DNA of 5,057 nt from Deltaproteobacteria bacterium (GTDB lineage Bacteria > Desulfobacterota > Desulfobacteria > Desulfobacterales > ETH-SRB1): positions 1-5,057 of the forward strand of contig DAOURZ010000129.1 of assembly GCA_030627475.1 (NCBI GenBank). The letters run 5' to 3'. This document shows positions 1-5,057 of this stretch, in pieces. Positions within the stretch are counted from its first letter, which is position 1; each line of letters begins with the position of its first letter. The position numbers were made by a program, and so were the translations under genes. The notes beneath the pieces were generated by a model. It had not been told where the DNA came from and did no database searches. It saw only the letters and a program-made list of their open reading frames with translations.

Positions 1-740
1 AGAAATTCATTAATCGCTGTTTTTCTTTCATTATAATCCGATGCCTTGATAATCGTTCTGTAATTTTTCTTTACATCACTCCATTTAGGGCCGCTTCTCG
101 AATTATTTCTAAGGGCCTTGTAAATTTCCCCTGTCGCCTCGAAGGCCCTATCCTGATTGTTAATCTTTTTCTTAAACCGGTGATCTGTCCATGTATCGGA
201 TATTACATCCGGCGCATGCCCGGCCTCTGCATGGCCGATATTGGGTGCTACAGATTTGAAAACATTATACCATGGATAAACTGAATTCCAGTCCTGGTGG
301 AGGCCTGTAAAATTTTGGTGAGACCATGTATCCGCAAAAGTGTGTAGCGCAATACCCATCCTGTAAGGATTATTACTCTTTAGAGCAGCACCGAGCAAGG
401 CTTTCGCATTATTAGAATTGGGAGTTGTGTTCAAGCTGTTTTTTTGCTTATTTATTTCGATGTTATTATCACCAGGGAGAAAATGGAATGGTGTATAAAC
501 ATATTTTTGTACATATGGATCCAACGATCTTGGGGAAAGAGATTGTGTCATGATCGGATAATAGTATCCGCCATTCGCTCTGATTTTTTCAGGAAATATT
601 GCTTTATTTCCGTTGATAGAGAAAAACCCTTCATTGTTGTCATCGACAAATTGAGAAGCATAAGCAATGATATCCGCTTTATCGTATTCCGTCATCTTTA
701 CTAATGAATAAACAAGATTGTAATGAAAATCTTTTTCCAT
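1..740 (-). CDS. DUF6765-like protein, possible zinc-dependent hydrolase fold, 3'-truncated by window edge
   Basis: An open frame runs from ATG at 740 (minus strand) to the window edge, 246 codons without a stop; the C-terminus lies outside. The start is preceded by GGAGG with a 6-base spacer. The N-terminus (D4-F-H6, then IIAYASQFVDDN at 24-35) matches what I remember of the DUF6765 family. Candidate metal ligands are H86, an HxxxDxxxH cluster (H133, D137, H141), H170 and H175, with D178 close by. The order resembles zinc-dependent phospholipase C and S1/P1 nuclease folds, so a metal-dependent phosphoester hydrolase is a reasonable guess, but the substrate is unknown. I see no signal peptide, so the visible part looks cytoplasmic. 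It lies 99 bases downstream of the lipoprotein gene on the same strand with no clear terminator between, so the two are probably cotranscribed. The family call is from memory of motifs and is moderately sure; the activity is inference. Confidence 0.75.
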   Translation of the reverse strand, partial: MEKDFHYNLVYSLVKMTEYDKADIIAYASQFVDDNNEGFFSINGNKAIFPEKIRANGGYYYPIMTQSLSPRSLDPYVQKYVYTPFHFLPGDNNIEINKQKNSLNTTPNSNNAKALLGAALKSNNPYRMGIALHTFADTWSHQNFTGLHQDWNSVYPWYNVFKSVAPNIGHAEAGHAPDVISDTWTDHRFKKKINNQDRAFEATGEIYKALRNNSRSGPKWSDVKKNYRTIIKASDYNERKTAINEF

Positions 741-746
741 GATTTG

Positions 747-751
747 CCTCC
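747..751 (-). promoter_or_regulatory. Ribosome binding site of the DUF6765-like gene
   Basis: GGAGG on the minus strand, 6 bases before ATG 740. It fixes the start of a gene whose end is outside the window. Confidence 0.8.
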
Positions 752-768
752 TTTGTTTGGTTTTCCCA

Positions 769-805
769 GCACTTACTTGGGGAAGTTAATTCGTCCAGGT
801 TCCTA
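769..805 (-). repeat. Intergenic repeat copy A
   Basis: A 37-base copy between the lipoprotein stop (840) and the DUF6765-like start (740), read in the direction of both genes. It matches copy B at 32 of 37 positions by eye, including the shared AACTTCCCCAAGTA core and the final GTGC. It matches the first 25 bases of copy D at 24 of 25. The 5' end lies about 35 bases after the lipoprotein stop codon and the 3' end about 18 bases before the next ribosome site. Confidence 0.85.
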
Positions 806-839
806 AAAGGTTTCACAAAAAATCTCCTATATTTTTATC

Positions 840-2705
840 CTATCTGTCAGTATCAAAGAGAATAAAATCTTTTACAGCGTGCCAGTCGTCATCCATCAAC
901 ATAAAGTAGCCGAAGTTTTCATATTCGTATACGGCAGGGTCTGTTTTCGGGTTATATGGAATTTCCGGTCTGGTAGAATATACCAACTGTCCCAGATACA
1001 ATCCATCTGCTATTCTTACTACTTCGTCGAAACAGAGGTGGTCAGGGGGCATAGTATGAAATTCAGGCCAGCGATAATTGAACTGCAGGAGCTCCTTGTT
1101 CCTGTTTTCCGGGTTAAATGACTTACCGTTTGCAGCGATAAAGTAAAAACTTTTTACATGAATTTCCTTCCTTCTCTCCTCTTCATCAGGATACTCCACA
1201 ACCATTCCTGTTTTATCCAGATGTTCAATAAAAGCAGTAACGGGAAGCGAAAGATCAATGTTCTTTTTATACGTATTTGTGCCGAGTATGACAGGTTCCA
1301 CCCCTTCATAGTACCGTGCATTATCTCCGAGATACCTCTTTATATCATTCACCGTAGTGCTTGTAAATGTTTTGCCTGACCATGGAGAGAATGGCCTGAC
1401 CGACGGATATAGATCGTTCAGGACACTCCGGTCAAATTTCTTCAAAAAACCGGCATTCTTGAAAGACACAACGCCTCCGTGCAAAAAGCCGTTAATGCCA
1501 TCGGGCCGTTCACCACACATAAAAATCTTGTGTAACTCATCAAAATATTTATTTTTAAAGGACTCTCCTTTTTGGATGCCCTCATAAATATCCTGAAGAT
1601 AATGCAGAATGGTTGGCCGGTCTCCCAGTGCTTCTTGAATGGCTTTGCTCTCAGGACATTCCATAAAGGTAAATGTGGTAAATTTTTCATGCAGATCATC
1701 AGCTATTGTATATGTAAGATCAGGAAAGAGGTTGTTCTTTTCATGAAGCCATGTGTCATCCATGAGAACAAAATACCCGAAATTTCTGTACTTATAATCT
1801 TGCGCTTGCACTTTTGAACTGTATTTTTCAAAAAGGTGTGTTAGAGCAGTGGCATAGTAGAGCTTGCCGAGGTAAAGGCCTTTTGATATCTCTACTATTT
1901 CGTCTATAAGAAGCCTGTTGGGAAGACGATTCGACAGGCTTTCCCATCGATAGTTCAAGGCGATGACTTCCTTTTCCGGATGTTCAGAGTCTACTGAAAG
2001 GGCTTTCCGGGCAATAAAAAGTCCGCCTTTTGCGTGTAGCCACGACCGCTGTTTTCTTTCAGGCTTTGGGAGACTTTCCATATCTATGACAGTAGAAAGA
2101 AGATAGTTTGAAAGTTTATTTACAATGTTTTTGTTTTCCTTCCTGAAAGAATTTATTCCAAGCCAGGCCGTTTCTTTGCTATCTTTAAAGCTTTCTGTCA
2201 ATTCGCCAAATCTCTTTGGGTCAATTTTTTTGAAGTTTTTGCCTGCCCAGGGAGATGTCCCGGAAAACACTCTTCCGTAAAGGGTCTGAAGAATGTCAGG
2301 CACTTCTTTGATTTCAAGCTTTCGACAGGCATCTTCAACTACTGTACAAATATCAAGCCCTGTTTTAAGACTGATCGTAATGCCATGATAATAGCCGTCC
2401 ATATCCCCGGGAGGTTTTCCGCAAAGGAAGAGCGTATCCAGTTTTTTCCCTGTTTCTCCATGAGATTTACCCTTGTTCAAAATCTCTGTGTAGTAATGAA
2501 TAAGTTCTAAAGGGGTTTTCTTGCCCTTCATATCTTCTCTCAATATCTCCTGAAGAAGCGGGTCTTGCATATTACATGATTCGACAAATGTGAAAGGTCG
2601 CGACAGTTCAACAACAGAAACGTTTCTAACCGTTTTATCCGTATTTTGATTGCAGGCCGGAAGAAACAATAATGACAACATAATACAGATTGCTTTGATT
2701 TTCAT
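840..2705 (-). CDS. Lipoprotein with two tandem copies of an unrecognised domain
   Basis: A 621-residue protein. ATG 2705 has GGAGG with a 7-base spacer. The N-terminus is a lipoprotein signal: K2/K4, hydrophobic residues 5-15, and lipobox LPAC with the lipidated Cys at 18, so the mature protein is a membrane-anchored lipoprotein outside the cytoplasm. The rest is two diverged copies of one domain, about residues 38-323 and 345-614. Paired motifs in order: FTFVESC (38) / FTFMEC (345); LFLCGKPPGDMDGYYHG (92) / IFMCGERPDGINGFLHG (394); SPWAGKNF (151) / SPWSGKTF (440); LNYRW (250) / FNYRW (542); DEIVEISKGLYLGKLYYAT (268) / DEVVRIADGLYLGQLVYST (560); YRNFGYFVLMDDTW (306) / YENFGYFMLMDDDW (595). 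The invariant Cys-Gly, His-Gly, PWxGK and NYRW elements suggest a conserved fold or ligand site. I do not recognise the family. It is probably the first full-length gene of a leftward operon with the DUF6765-like gene. Confidence 0.9.
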   Translation of the reverse strand: MKIKAICIMLSLLFLPACNQNTDKTVRNVSVVELSRPFTFVESCNMQDPLLQEILREDMKGKKTPLELIHYYTEILNKGKSHGETGKKLDTLFLCGKPPGDMDGYYHGITISLKTGLDICTVVEDACRKLEIKEVPDILQTLYGRVFSGTSPWAGKNFKKIDPKRFGELTESFKDSKETAWLGINSFRKENKNIVNKLSNYLLSTVIDMESLPKPERKQRSWLHAKGGLFIARKALSVDSEHPEKEVIALNYRWESLSNRLPNRLLIDEIVEISKGLYLGKLYYATALTHLFEKYSSKVQAQDYKYRNFGYFVLMDDTWLHEKNNLFPDLTYTIADDLHEKFTTFTFMECPESKAIQEALGDRPTILHYLQDIYEGIQKGESFKNKYFDELHKIFMCGERPDGINGFLHGGVVSFKNAGFLKKFDRSVLNDLYPSVRPFSPWSGKTFTSTTVNDIKRYLGDNARYYEGVEPVILGTNTYKKNIDLSLPVTAFIEHLDKTGMVVEYPDEEERRKEIHVKSFYFIAANGKSFNPENRNKELLQFNYRWPEFHTMPPDHLCFDEVVRIADGLYLGQLVYSTRPEIPYNPKTDPAVYEYENFGYFMLMDDDWHAVKDFILFDTDR

Positions 2706-2709
2706 AATA

Positions 2710-2811
2710 TTACCTCCTGTTTCCCTTTTTTATAAGGTCATCTGCTTTTTCTGTAAAACCATCATGAGCAAAAAAACAGACCATCATCGTCTCAAGACCC
2801 GCCTTTTGCAT
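2710..2811 (-). CDS. 33-codon ORF upstream of the lipoprotein; small gene or gene remnant
   Basis: ATG 2811 opens a 33-residue frame that begins MQKAGLETMMVCFFAHDGF and ends LIKKGNRR. Its stop TAA is 4 bases before the lipoprotein ATG, and its last two sense codons (AGG AGG) form the lipoprotein's ribosome site, so translation of the two could be coupled. The spacing and clean frame favour a real leader ORF. Against this, there is only a weak GAGAG before the ATG. The FFAHDGFT motif followed by an EKADDLI helix also reminds me of the C-terminal end of some ATPase or nuclease-like proteins, which would make it a leftover gene end. I cannot decide between these. An internal start at the MetMet (residues 9-10) is also possible. 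Confidence 0.35.
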   Translation of the reverse strand: MQKAGLETMMVCFFAHDGFTEKADDLIKKGNRR

Positions 2812-2863
2812 CTCTCAAAGGGGGCTCAGCCTCTGAAATCGAACAAATCCGACCCAAATCTGT

Positions 2864-2900
2864 GCACCTACTTGGGGAAGTTATTTCGTTCACGTTCCTT
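2864..2900 (-). repeat. Intergenic repeat copy B
   Basis: A 37-base copy read leftwards, toward the lipoprotein gene. It matches copy A at 32 of 37 positions, with the same end points. Beyond it, 2832-2847 (minus strand) matches 12 of 16 positions of the distal part of copy D (5037-5052), all differences being transitions, so the full element may be about 70 bases here. Its 5' end coincides with the start site predicted from the adjacent promoter candidate. Confidence 0.85.
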
Positions 2901-2906
2901 ATGCAG

Positions 2907-2935
2907 TTTATAACTTCAAATTTTTCAGTTAGCAA
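2907..2935 (-). promoter_or_regulatory. Sigma70-like promoter for the leftward block
   Basis: On the minus strand, TTGCTA (2930-2935) and TATAAA (2907-2912) are separated by 17 bases, 4/6 and 5/6 matches to consensus. The expected start near 2900 is the first base of repeat copy B. This would give a 5' UTR of nearly 200 bases before the lipoprotein ATG, containing the repeat and the 33-codon ORF. Prediction from sequence only. Confidence 0.5.
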
Positions 2936-2993
2936 GTGTTTCATTCTTTGTTGTACCCGATAGGGCATGGGGGACATTACGAAATTATCAGCA

Positions 2994-3022
2994 TTGTTTT
3001 TATATTGCAGATGTTGTATTAT
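2994..3022 (+). promoter_or_regulatory. Sigma70-like promoter for the rightward block
   Basis: TTGTTT (2994-2999) and TATTAT (3017-3022) are separated by 17 bases. The -10 element is 5/6 to consensus and the -35 only 3/6. The expected start near 3029 is a few bases before repeat copy C and leaves a leader of about 70 bases before the TVP38-family ATG. In this AT-rich stretch a chance match is possible. Confidence 0.4.
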
Positions 3023-3033
3023 TTGATATGTAG

Positions 3034-3054
3034 CTTAGGAACGTGGACGAATTA
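3034..3054 (+). repeat. Intergenic repeat copy C, short form
   Basis: These 21 bases are identical to 4979-4999 of copy D and read toward the TVP38-family gene. The match ends abruptly after the GAATTA; the CTTCCCCAAGTAGGTGC half present in A and B is absent, so this is a truncated copy or a 5'-end-only form. Confidence 0.85.
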
Positions 3055-3076
3055 TGGAATCCATTATAATAATTTT

Positions 3077-3092
3077 TTGTAAACGTATACAA
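3077..3092 (+). promoter_or_regulatory. 16-base near-perfect palindrome, candidate operator
   Basis: TTGTAAACGTATACAA equals its reverse complement at 14 of 16 positions. It ends 9 bases before the ATG at 3102 and lies downstream of the promoter candidate, where a bound dimeric regulator could block transcription or the region of translation start. The regulator is unknown and no second copy is seen in the window. Confidence 0.35.
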
Positions 3093-3101
3093 ATTTAAAA
3101 A

Positions 3102-3839
3102 ATGTGCAAATTCCTTTTGATTGATAAACACTATGCCGGCAAATATATAATTCTATTTTTTACTGCCGTATGTGTCATTGCTTTGGCCGGATACATATAC
3201 AGTGAACCTTTATTCAAATATATCACCAAATATTACTATCTTTTCTCCGATAAAGAAAAAATCGAAAGCTTTATGGCTTCCTATGGAAATGGAATAGGAG
3301 CACCTGCGGTTTTTATTACAGTTCAGGTCTTACAGGTACTGTTCGCACCTGTTCCAGGTGAAGCAAGCGGTTTTATCGGAGGATATCTTTTCGGAATAAC
3401 CAGGGGTTTTATATATTCAAGCATTGGCCTTACTATAGGATCATGGATAAATTTTTTAATCGGACGATTTCTCGGAGAACATTATGTTAGAAAACTTATT
3501 CCAGCCAAACAACTAAACAAGTTCGATACTATCATAAAACGCCAGGGCGTTATTGCTGTTTTTATTTTATTCGTTTTTCCAGGCTTTCCAAAAGACTGCC
3601 TCTGCTTTTTCCTTGGTTTTAGCGCTATTCCGTTAAAGCTCTTCTTGATACTCGCTTCTATTGGACGTATGCCCGGAACATTTATGTTAAGCCTTCAAGG
3701 CTCATTGCTTATTGAACAGAGCTATGAAATGTTTGCTCTTATTTTTGGCATATGTATCGTATTAATATTTATAGCTTTTCGTTATAAAGAAAAGCTATAT
3801 AAATGGATAGAAAAAATTAATGGAACTAAAATAACCTGA
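3102..3839 (+). CDS. TVP38/TMEM64 family (VTT domain, DedA superfamily) inner-membrane protein
   Basis: A 245-residue integral membrane protein. After a short N-terminus there is a membrane segment at about 15-33, a soluble stretch, then the VTT (SNARE-associated) region: FAPVPGEASGFIGGYLFG at 81-98, a glycine-rich segment ending GSWINFLIGRFLG (113-125), an amphipathic stretch, PGFPKD at 160-165 inside a hydrophobic segment, GRMPG at 188-192, and a last membrane segment at about 210-228 with a basic tail. The PGE/GG-YLFG and GR-PG motifs are typical of TVP38/TMEM64 proteins, and the length is usual. Related DedA/VTT proteins are linked to lipid transport or scrambling and envelope homeostasis; the substrate here is unknown. 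ATG 3102 is the first possible start, since an in-frame TAA lies at 3096-3098, but it lacks a Shine-Dalgarno sequence. TTG 3117 is an alternative. The gene may be cotranscribed with the next one, 82 bases downstream. Confidence 0.9.
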   Translation: MCKFLLIDKHYAGKYIILFFTAVCVIALAGYIYSEPLFKYITKYYYLFSDKEKIESFMASYGNGIGAPAVFITVQVLQVLFAPVPGEASGFIGGYLFGITRGFIYSSIGLTIGSWINFLIGRFLGEHYVRKLIPAKQLNKFDTIIKRQGVIAVFILFVFPGFPKDCLCFFLGFSAIPLKLFLILASIGRMPGTFMLSLQGSLLIEQSYEMFALIFGICIVLIFIAFRYKEKLYKWIEKINGTKIT

Positions 3840-3854
3840 GAACGTTGACGATTG
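3837..3854 (+). repeat. Intergenic repeat copy E, degenerate
   Basis: TGAGAACGTTGACGATTG matches the 18-base repeat start TAGGAACGTGGACGAATT at 13 of 18 positions, with GAACGT and GACGA intact. Its first three bases are the TGA stop of the TVP38-family gene, mirroring copy D, whose first three bases are also a stop codon. It is the weakest copy; the equivalent position and orientation are the main support. Confidence 0.45.
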
Positions 3855-3909
3855 CATAAAATAATGATAATATCTTTTTTTGCCATCAGAAATCATAAGG
3901 GAGGAGGAA

Positions 3910-3914
3910 GGAGG
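3910..3914 (+). promoter_or_regulatory. Ribosome binding site that selects TTG 3922
   Basis: GGAGG is followed by a 7-base spacer and TTG 3922. The upstream in-frame TTG at 3880 has only a T-rich run before it, and starting there would turn this purine-rich stretch into Glu/Gly codons. The later TTG is therefore preferred. Confidence 0.75.
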
Positions 3915-3921
3915 AGAAAAA

Positions 3922-4983
3922 TTGGCATTCTGGACTGTAAGAGAAGCACTCAGTCAGACAAATAAATTACGACGTTCGTTTTACGAACTATTGAGAGACG
4001 ACCTTGACCAATTTATGGTCAGTTATGCCCTTATAGATTCCTATAAAAATTTTCTAAGCAAAAACATCCTTTACCCTTTTGTTGAAAAGCGTGAGCTTAA
4101 ACCACGTGCCCGCATTCCTGACGTGGAATATGAATGTCAGAATACTTTCCTGGTAATTTTTGTTGAAGATACAATTCCCGCTGTTCACAAGAAGTATATC
4201 AGGTTTTTCGATTTAAACAAAACCACCAAAATGAATCTCCTGCATTCCAAAACGCTTCGACTTTCAGACCACTTCGACAGAAATCAGAAATACCTCGACT
4301 CTGTTCATTTTTATGACTTTATTAAAAGTCTTCTTCCTGTAGATTACGCCCTTATTATTCAAAGAGCTCCGGGTATTAAAAAAAGAGACTGCTACAATCT
4401 TTCTCATTTTCATGTAAAAATTGACTGGCCGATTGCAGCCGCAGCCGAAGATCTGGCTCAAAGTCTTCGCTATATATCAAAAGATTTGTATGAAAAAGGA
4501 GATAAATACGCAGAGGATATACAAAAAAAATTTTTTGAGTGCTATGGCCTTTCTGCCTCTGCCGGTGGACGAAGAACTGCCGCTATTGTAGCAGCCCAGT
4601 ATCTGAAAAAAATTCCATGTATTAGTACCGTGTATGTAGGAAGCAGCGAATCAAGGGCTTTGATGCGAATTTCCGAAAGAGGAATATCAAGGTCAATTCT
4701 TATGAAGTTTACAGACAAAGAATTACGCCTGATTGCAAAGGCAAACAGCCTTACGCCAAGCACTTTCAAGAAAAACTACATGGTTGCACATGAAGGAAAG
4801 GATGGCATTTTCATATTTCAGGCAACCTATTGCTATACAAACCATTCAAGACCGCCTGATGATGGAAAACTTCATGAACTTAAATCCGATCTACACTGGC
4901 TTACAGTCGGCGCTCAACATATAATCCCAAAACCTGGTGTAAGGAAATATCCCCCTCTTCCGATCAACGTAATCTATACTTAG
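3922..4983 (+). CDS. Conserved-looking protein of unknown function, TTG start
   Basis: A 353-residue protein from TTG 3922, chosen because GGAGG lies 7 bases upstream; starting at TTG 3880 would add 14 residues. I do not recognise the family. There is no signal peptide and no clear membrane segment, so it is probably cytoplasmic. Visible features: a charged helical N-terminus (about 1-35); an alternating hydrophobic/charged region with NTFLVIFVEDTIPAVHKKY at 74-92; HFYDFIKSLLPVDYALIIQ at 129-147; SHFHVKIDWP at 161-170; a helix-rich section at 171-206; a small-residue stretch GLSASAGGRRTAAIVAAQYL at 209-228 followed by ISTVYVGSSESRALMRI at 234-250; and a Pro-rich end, PKPGVRKYPPLPINVIYT. The clustered His residues (162, 164) and the Gly/Ser/Arg stretch are possible functional sites, but no catalytic signature is clear. 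It follows the TVP38-family gene in the same orientation, with repeat E between. Its TAG stop codon is the first three bases of repeat copy D. Confidence 0.8.
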   Translation: MAFWTVREALSQTNKLRRSFYELLRDDLDQFMVSYALIDSYKNFLSKNILYPFVEKRELKPRARIPDVEYECQNTFLVIFVEDTIPAVHKKYIRFFDLNKTTKMNLLHSKTLRLSDHFDRNQKYLDSVHFYDFIKSLLPVDYALIIQRAPGIKKRDCYNLSHFHVKIDWPIAAAAEDLAQSLRYISKDLYEKGDKYAEDIQKKFFECYGLSASAGGRRTAAIVAAQYLKKIPCISTVYVGSSESRALMRISERGISRSILMKFTDKELRLIAKANSLTPSTFKKNYMVAHEGKDGIFIFQATYCYTNHSRPPDDGKLHELKSDLHWLTVGAQHIIPKPGVRKYPPLPINVIYT

Positions 4984-5057
4984 GAACGTGGACGAATTAA
5001 CTTCCTAAACTATGCGCATCACAGCTTCAGGCCACCTTTGCCCGATCTCAAATCCCA
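4979..5057 (+). repeat. Intergenic repeat copy D, extending past the window edge
   Basis: The first 25 bases from 4981 (TAGGAACGTGG through AACTTCC) match copy A at 24 of 25 and copy B at 22 of 25. The next part, from 5006, diverges from A and B but regains similarity to the region beyond copy B at 5037-5052 (12 of 16, all differences transitions). The element is therefore probably at least about 75 bases and may continue outside the window. It begins on the stop codon of the preceding gene. Confidence 0.8.

Larger units (their letters stand above)
2706..3101. other. Divergent intergenic region between the two gene blocks
   Basis: About 396 bases separate the lipoprotein and TVP38-family starts. 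From left to right it holds a 33-codon minus-strand ORF, a stretch similar to the distal part of copy D (about 2832-2847), repeat copy B, a minus-strand promoter candidate, about 58 bases with no recognised feature, a plus-strand promoter candidate, repeat copy C, and a 16-base imperfect palindrome just before the TVP38-family start. I see no tRNA, rRNA or clear rho-independent terminator here. Confidence 0.7.

Noticed and set aside
444..704. Plus-strand 86-codon frame opposite the DUF6765-like gene
   Set aside because: It is antisense to a longer frame that has a good ribosome site and family-like motifs; no ribosome site or recognisable protein of its own.
2801..2825. Hairpin-like GCCTTTTG / CAAAGGGGGC pairing as a terminator
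   Set aside because: The stem needs bulges and has no T-run following it in either direction, so it does not look like a rho-independent terminator.
2792..2977. Minus-strand 61-codon frame across repeat B
   Set aside because: It starts upstream of the predicted promoter, has no clear ribosome site, and most of its C-terminal half is simply the repeat read as protein.
3880..3921. Start of the 353-residue gene at TTG 3880
   Set aside because: There is no ribosome site before it, while GGAGG sits ideally for TTG 3922; the extra 14 residues would be encoded by the ribosome-site region itself.
4264..4769. Minus-strand frames of 65 and 75 codons inside the 353-residue gene
   Set aside because: They are shadows of the plus-strand gene, without ribosome sites or protein-like features.
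769..5057. CRISPR array
   Set aside because: The copies are hundreds to about two thousand bases apart, in both orientations and of unequal length; there are no regular spacers.
769..5057. Classical integron attC sites
   Set aside because: The repeat lacks the RYYYAAC and GTTRRRY core sites and the long imperfect palindrome of attC, and no integrase is in the window. The cassette-like layout is kept only as a hypothesis.

Overview
This 5.1 kb AT-rich window carries two divergent gene blocks around a non-coding centre at roughly 2.81-3.10 kb. The organism is probably a Gram-negative environmental bacterium. The sequence support is a lipobox signal peptide, strong GGAGG ribosome sites, a DedA/TVP38-type membrane protein and a DUF6765-type protein. 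Desulfobacterota or a similar lineage would fit, but no marker gene fixes the taxon.

The minus-strand block reads leftwards from about 2.9 kb. First comes a 33-codon ORF (2710-2811) that may be a gene remnant. Four bases after its stop codon begins a 621-residue lipoprotein (840-2705) built from two tandem copies of one roughly 270-285-residue domain that I cannot assign to a family. Next is the N-terminal two-thirds or so of a DUF6765-like protein (1-740, cut by the window edge), with an HxxxDxxxH cluster like that of zinc-dependent phospholipase C/S1-P1 nuclease folds.

The plus-strand block reads rightwards from about 3.03 kb. It holds a TVP38/TMEM64 (VTT-domain) membrane protein (3102-3839) and an unrecognised soluble 353-residue protein that most likely starts at TTG 3922 (3922-4983).

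The most distinctive signal is a short non-coding repeat, consensus about TAGGAACGTGGACGAATTA extended by ACTTCCCCAAGTAGGTGC. It occurs in all four inter-gene gaps and after the last gene, five copies in total, and every copy is in the transcriptional sense of its neighbouring gene. On the plus strand, two copies start on the stop codon of the preceding gene. At the divergent centre, the two copies lie just downstream of sigma70-like promoters pointing away from each other. Either this is a dispersed mobile or cassette-like repeat that marks module boundaries, or it is a shared 5'-UTR element. The sequence alone does not decide between these. The genes do not form a recognisable pathway. The only common theme is the cell envelope: a lipoprotein, a membrane protein and a possible phospholipase-like fold.
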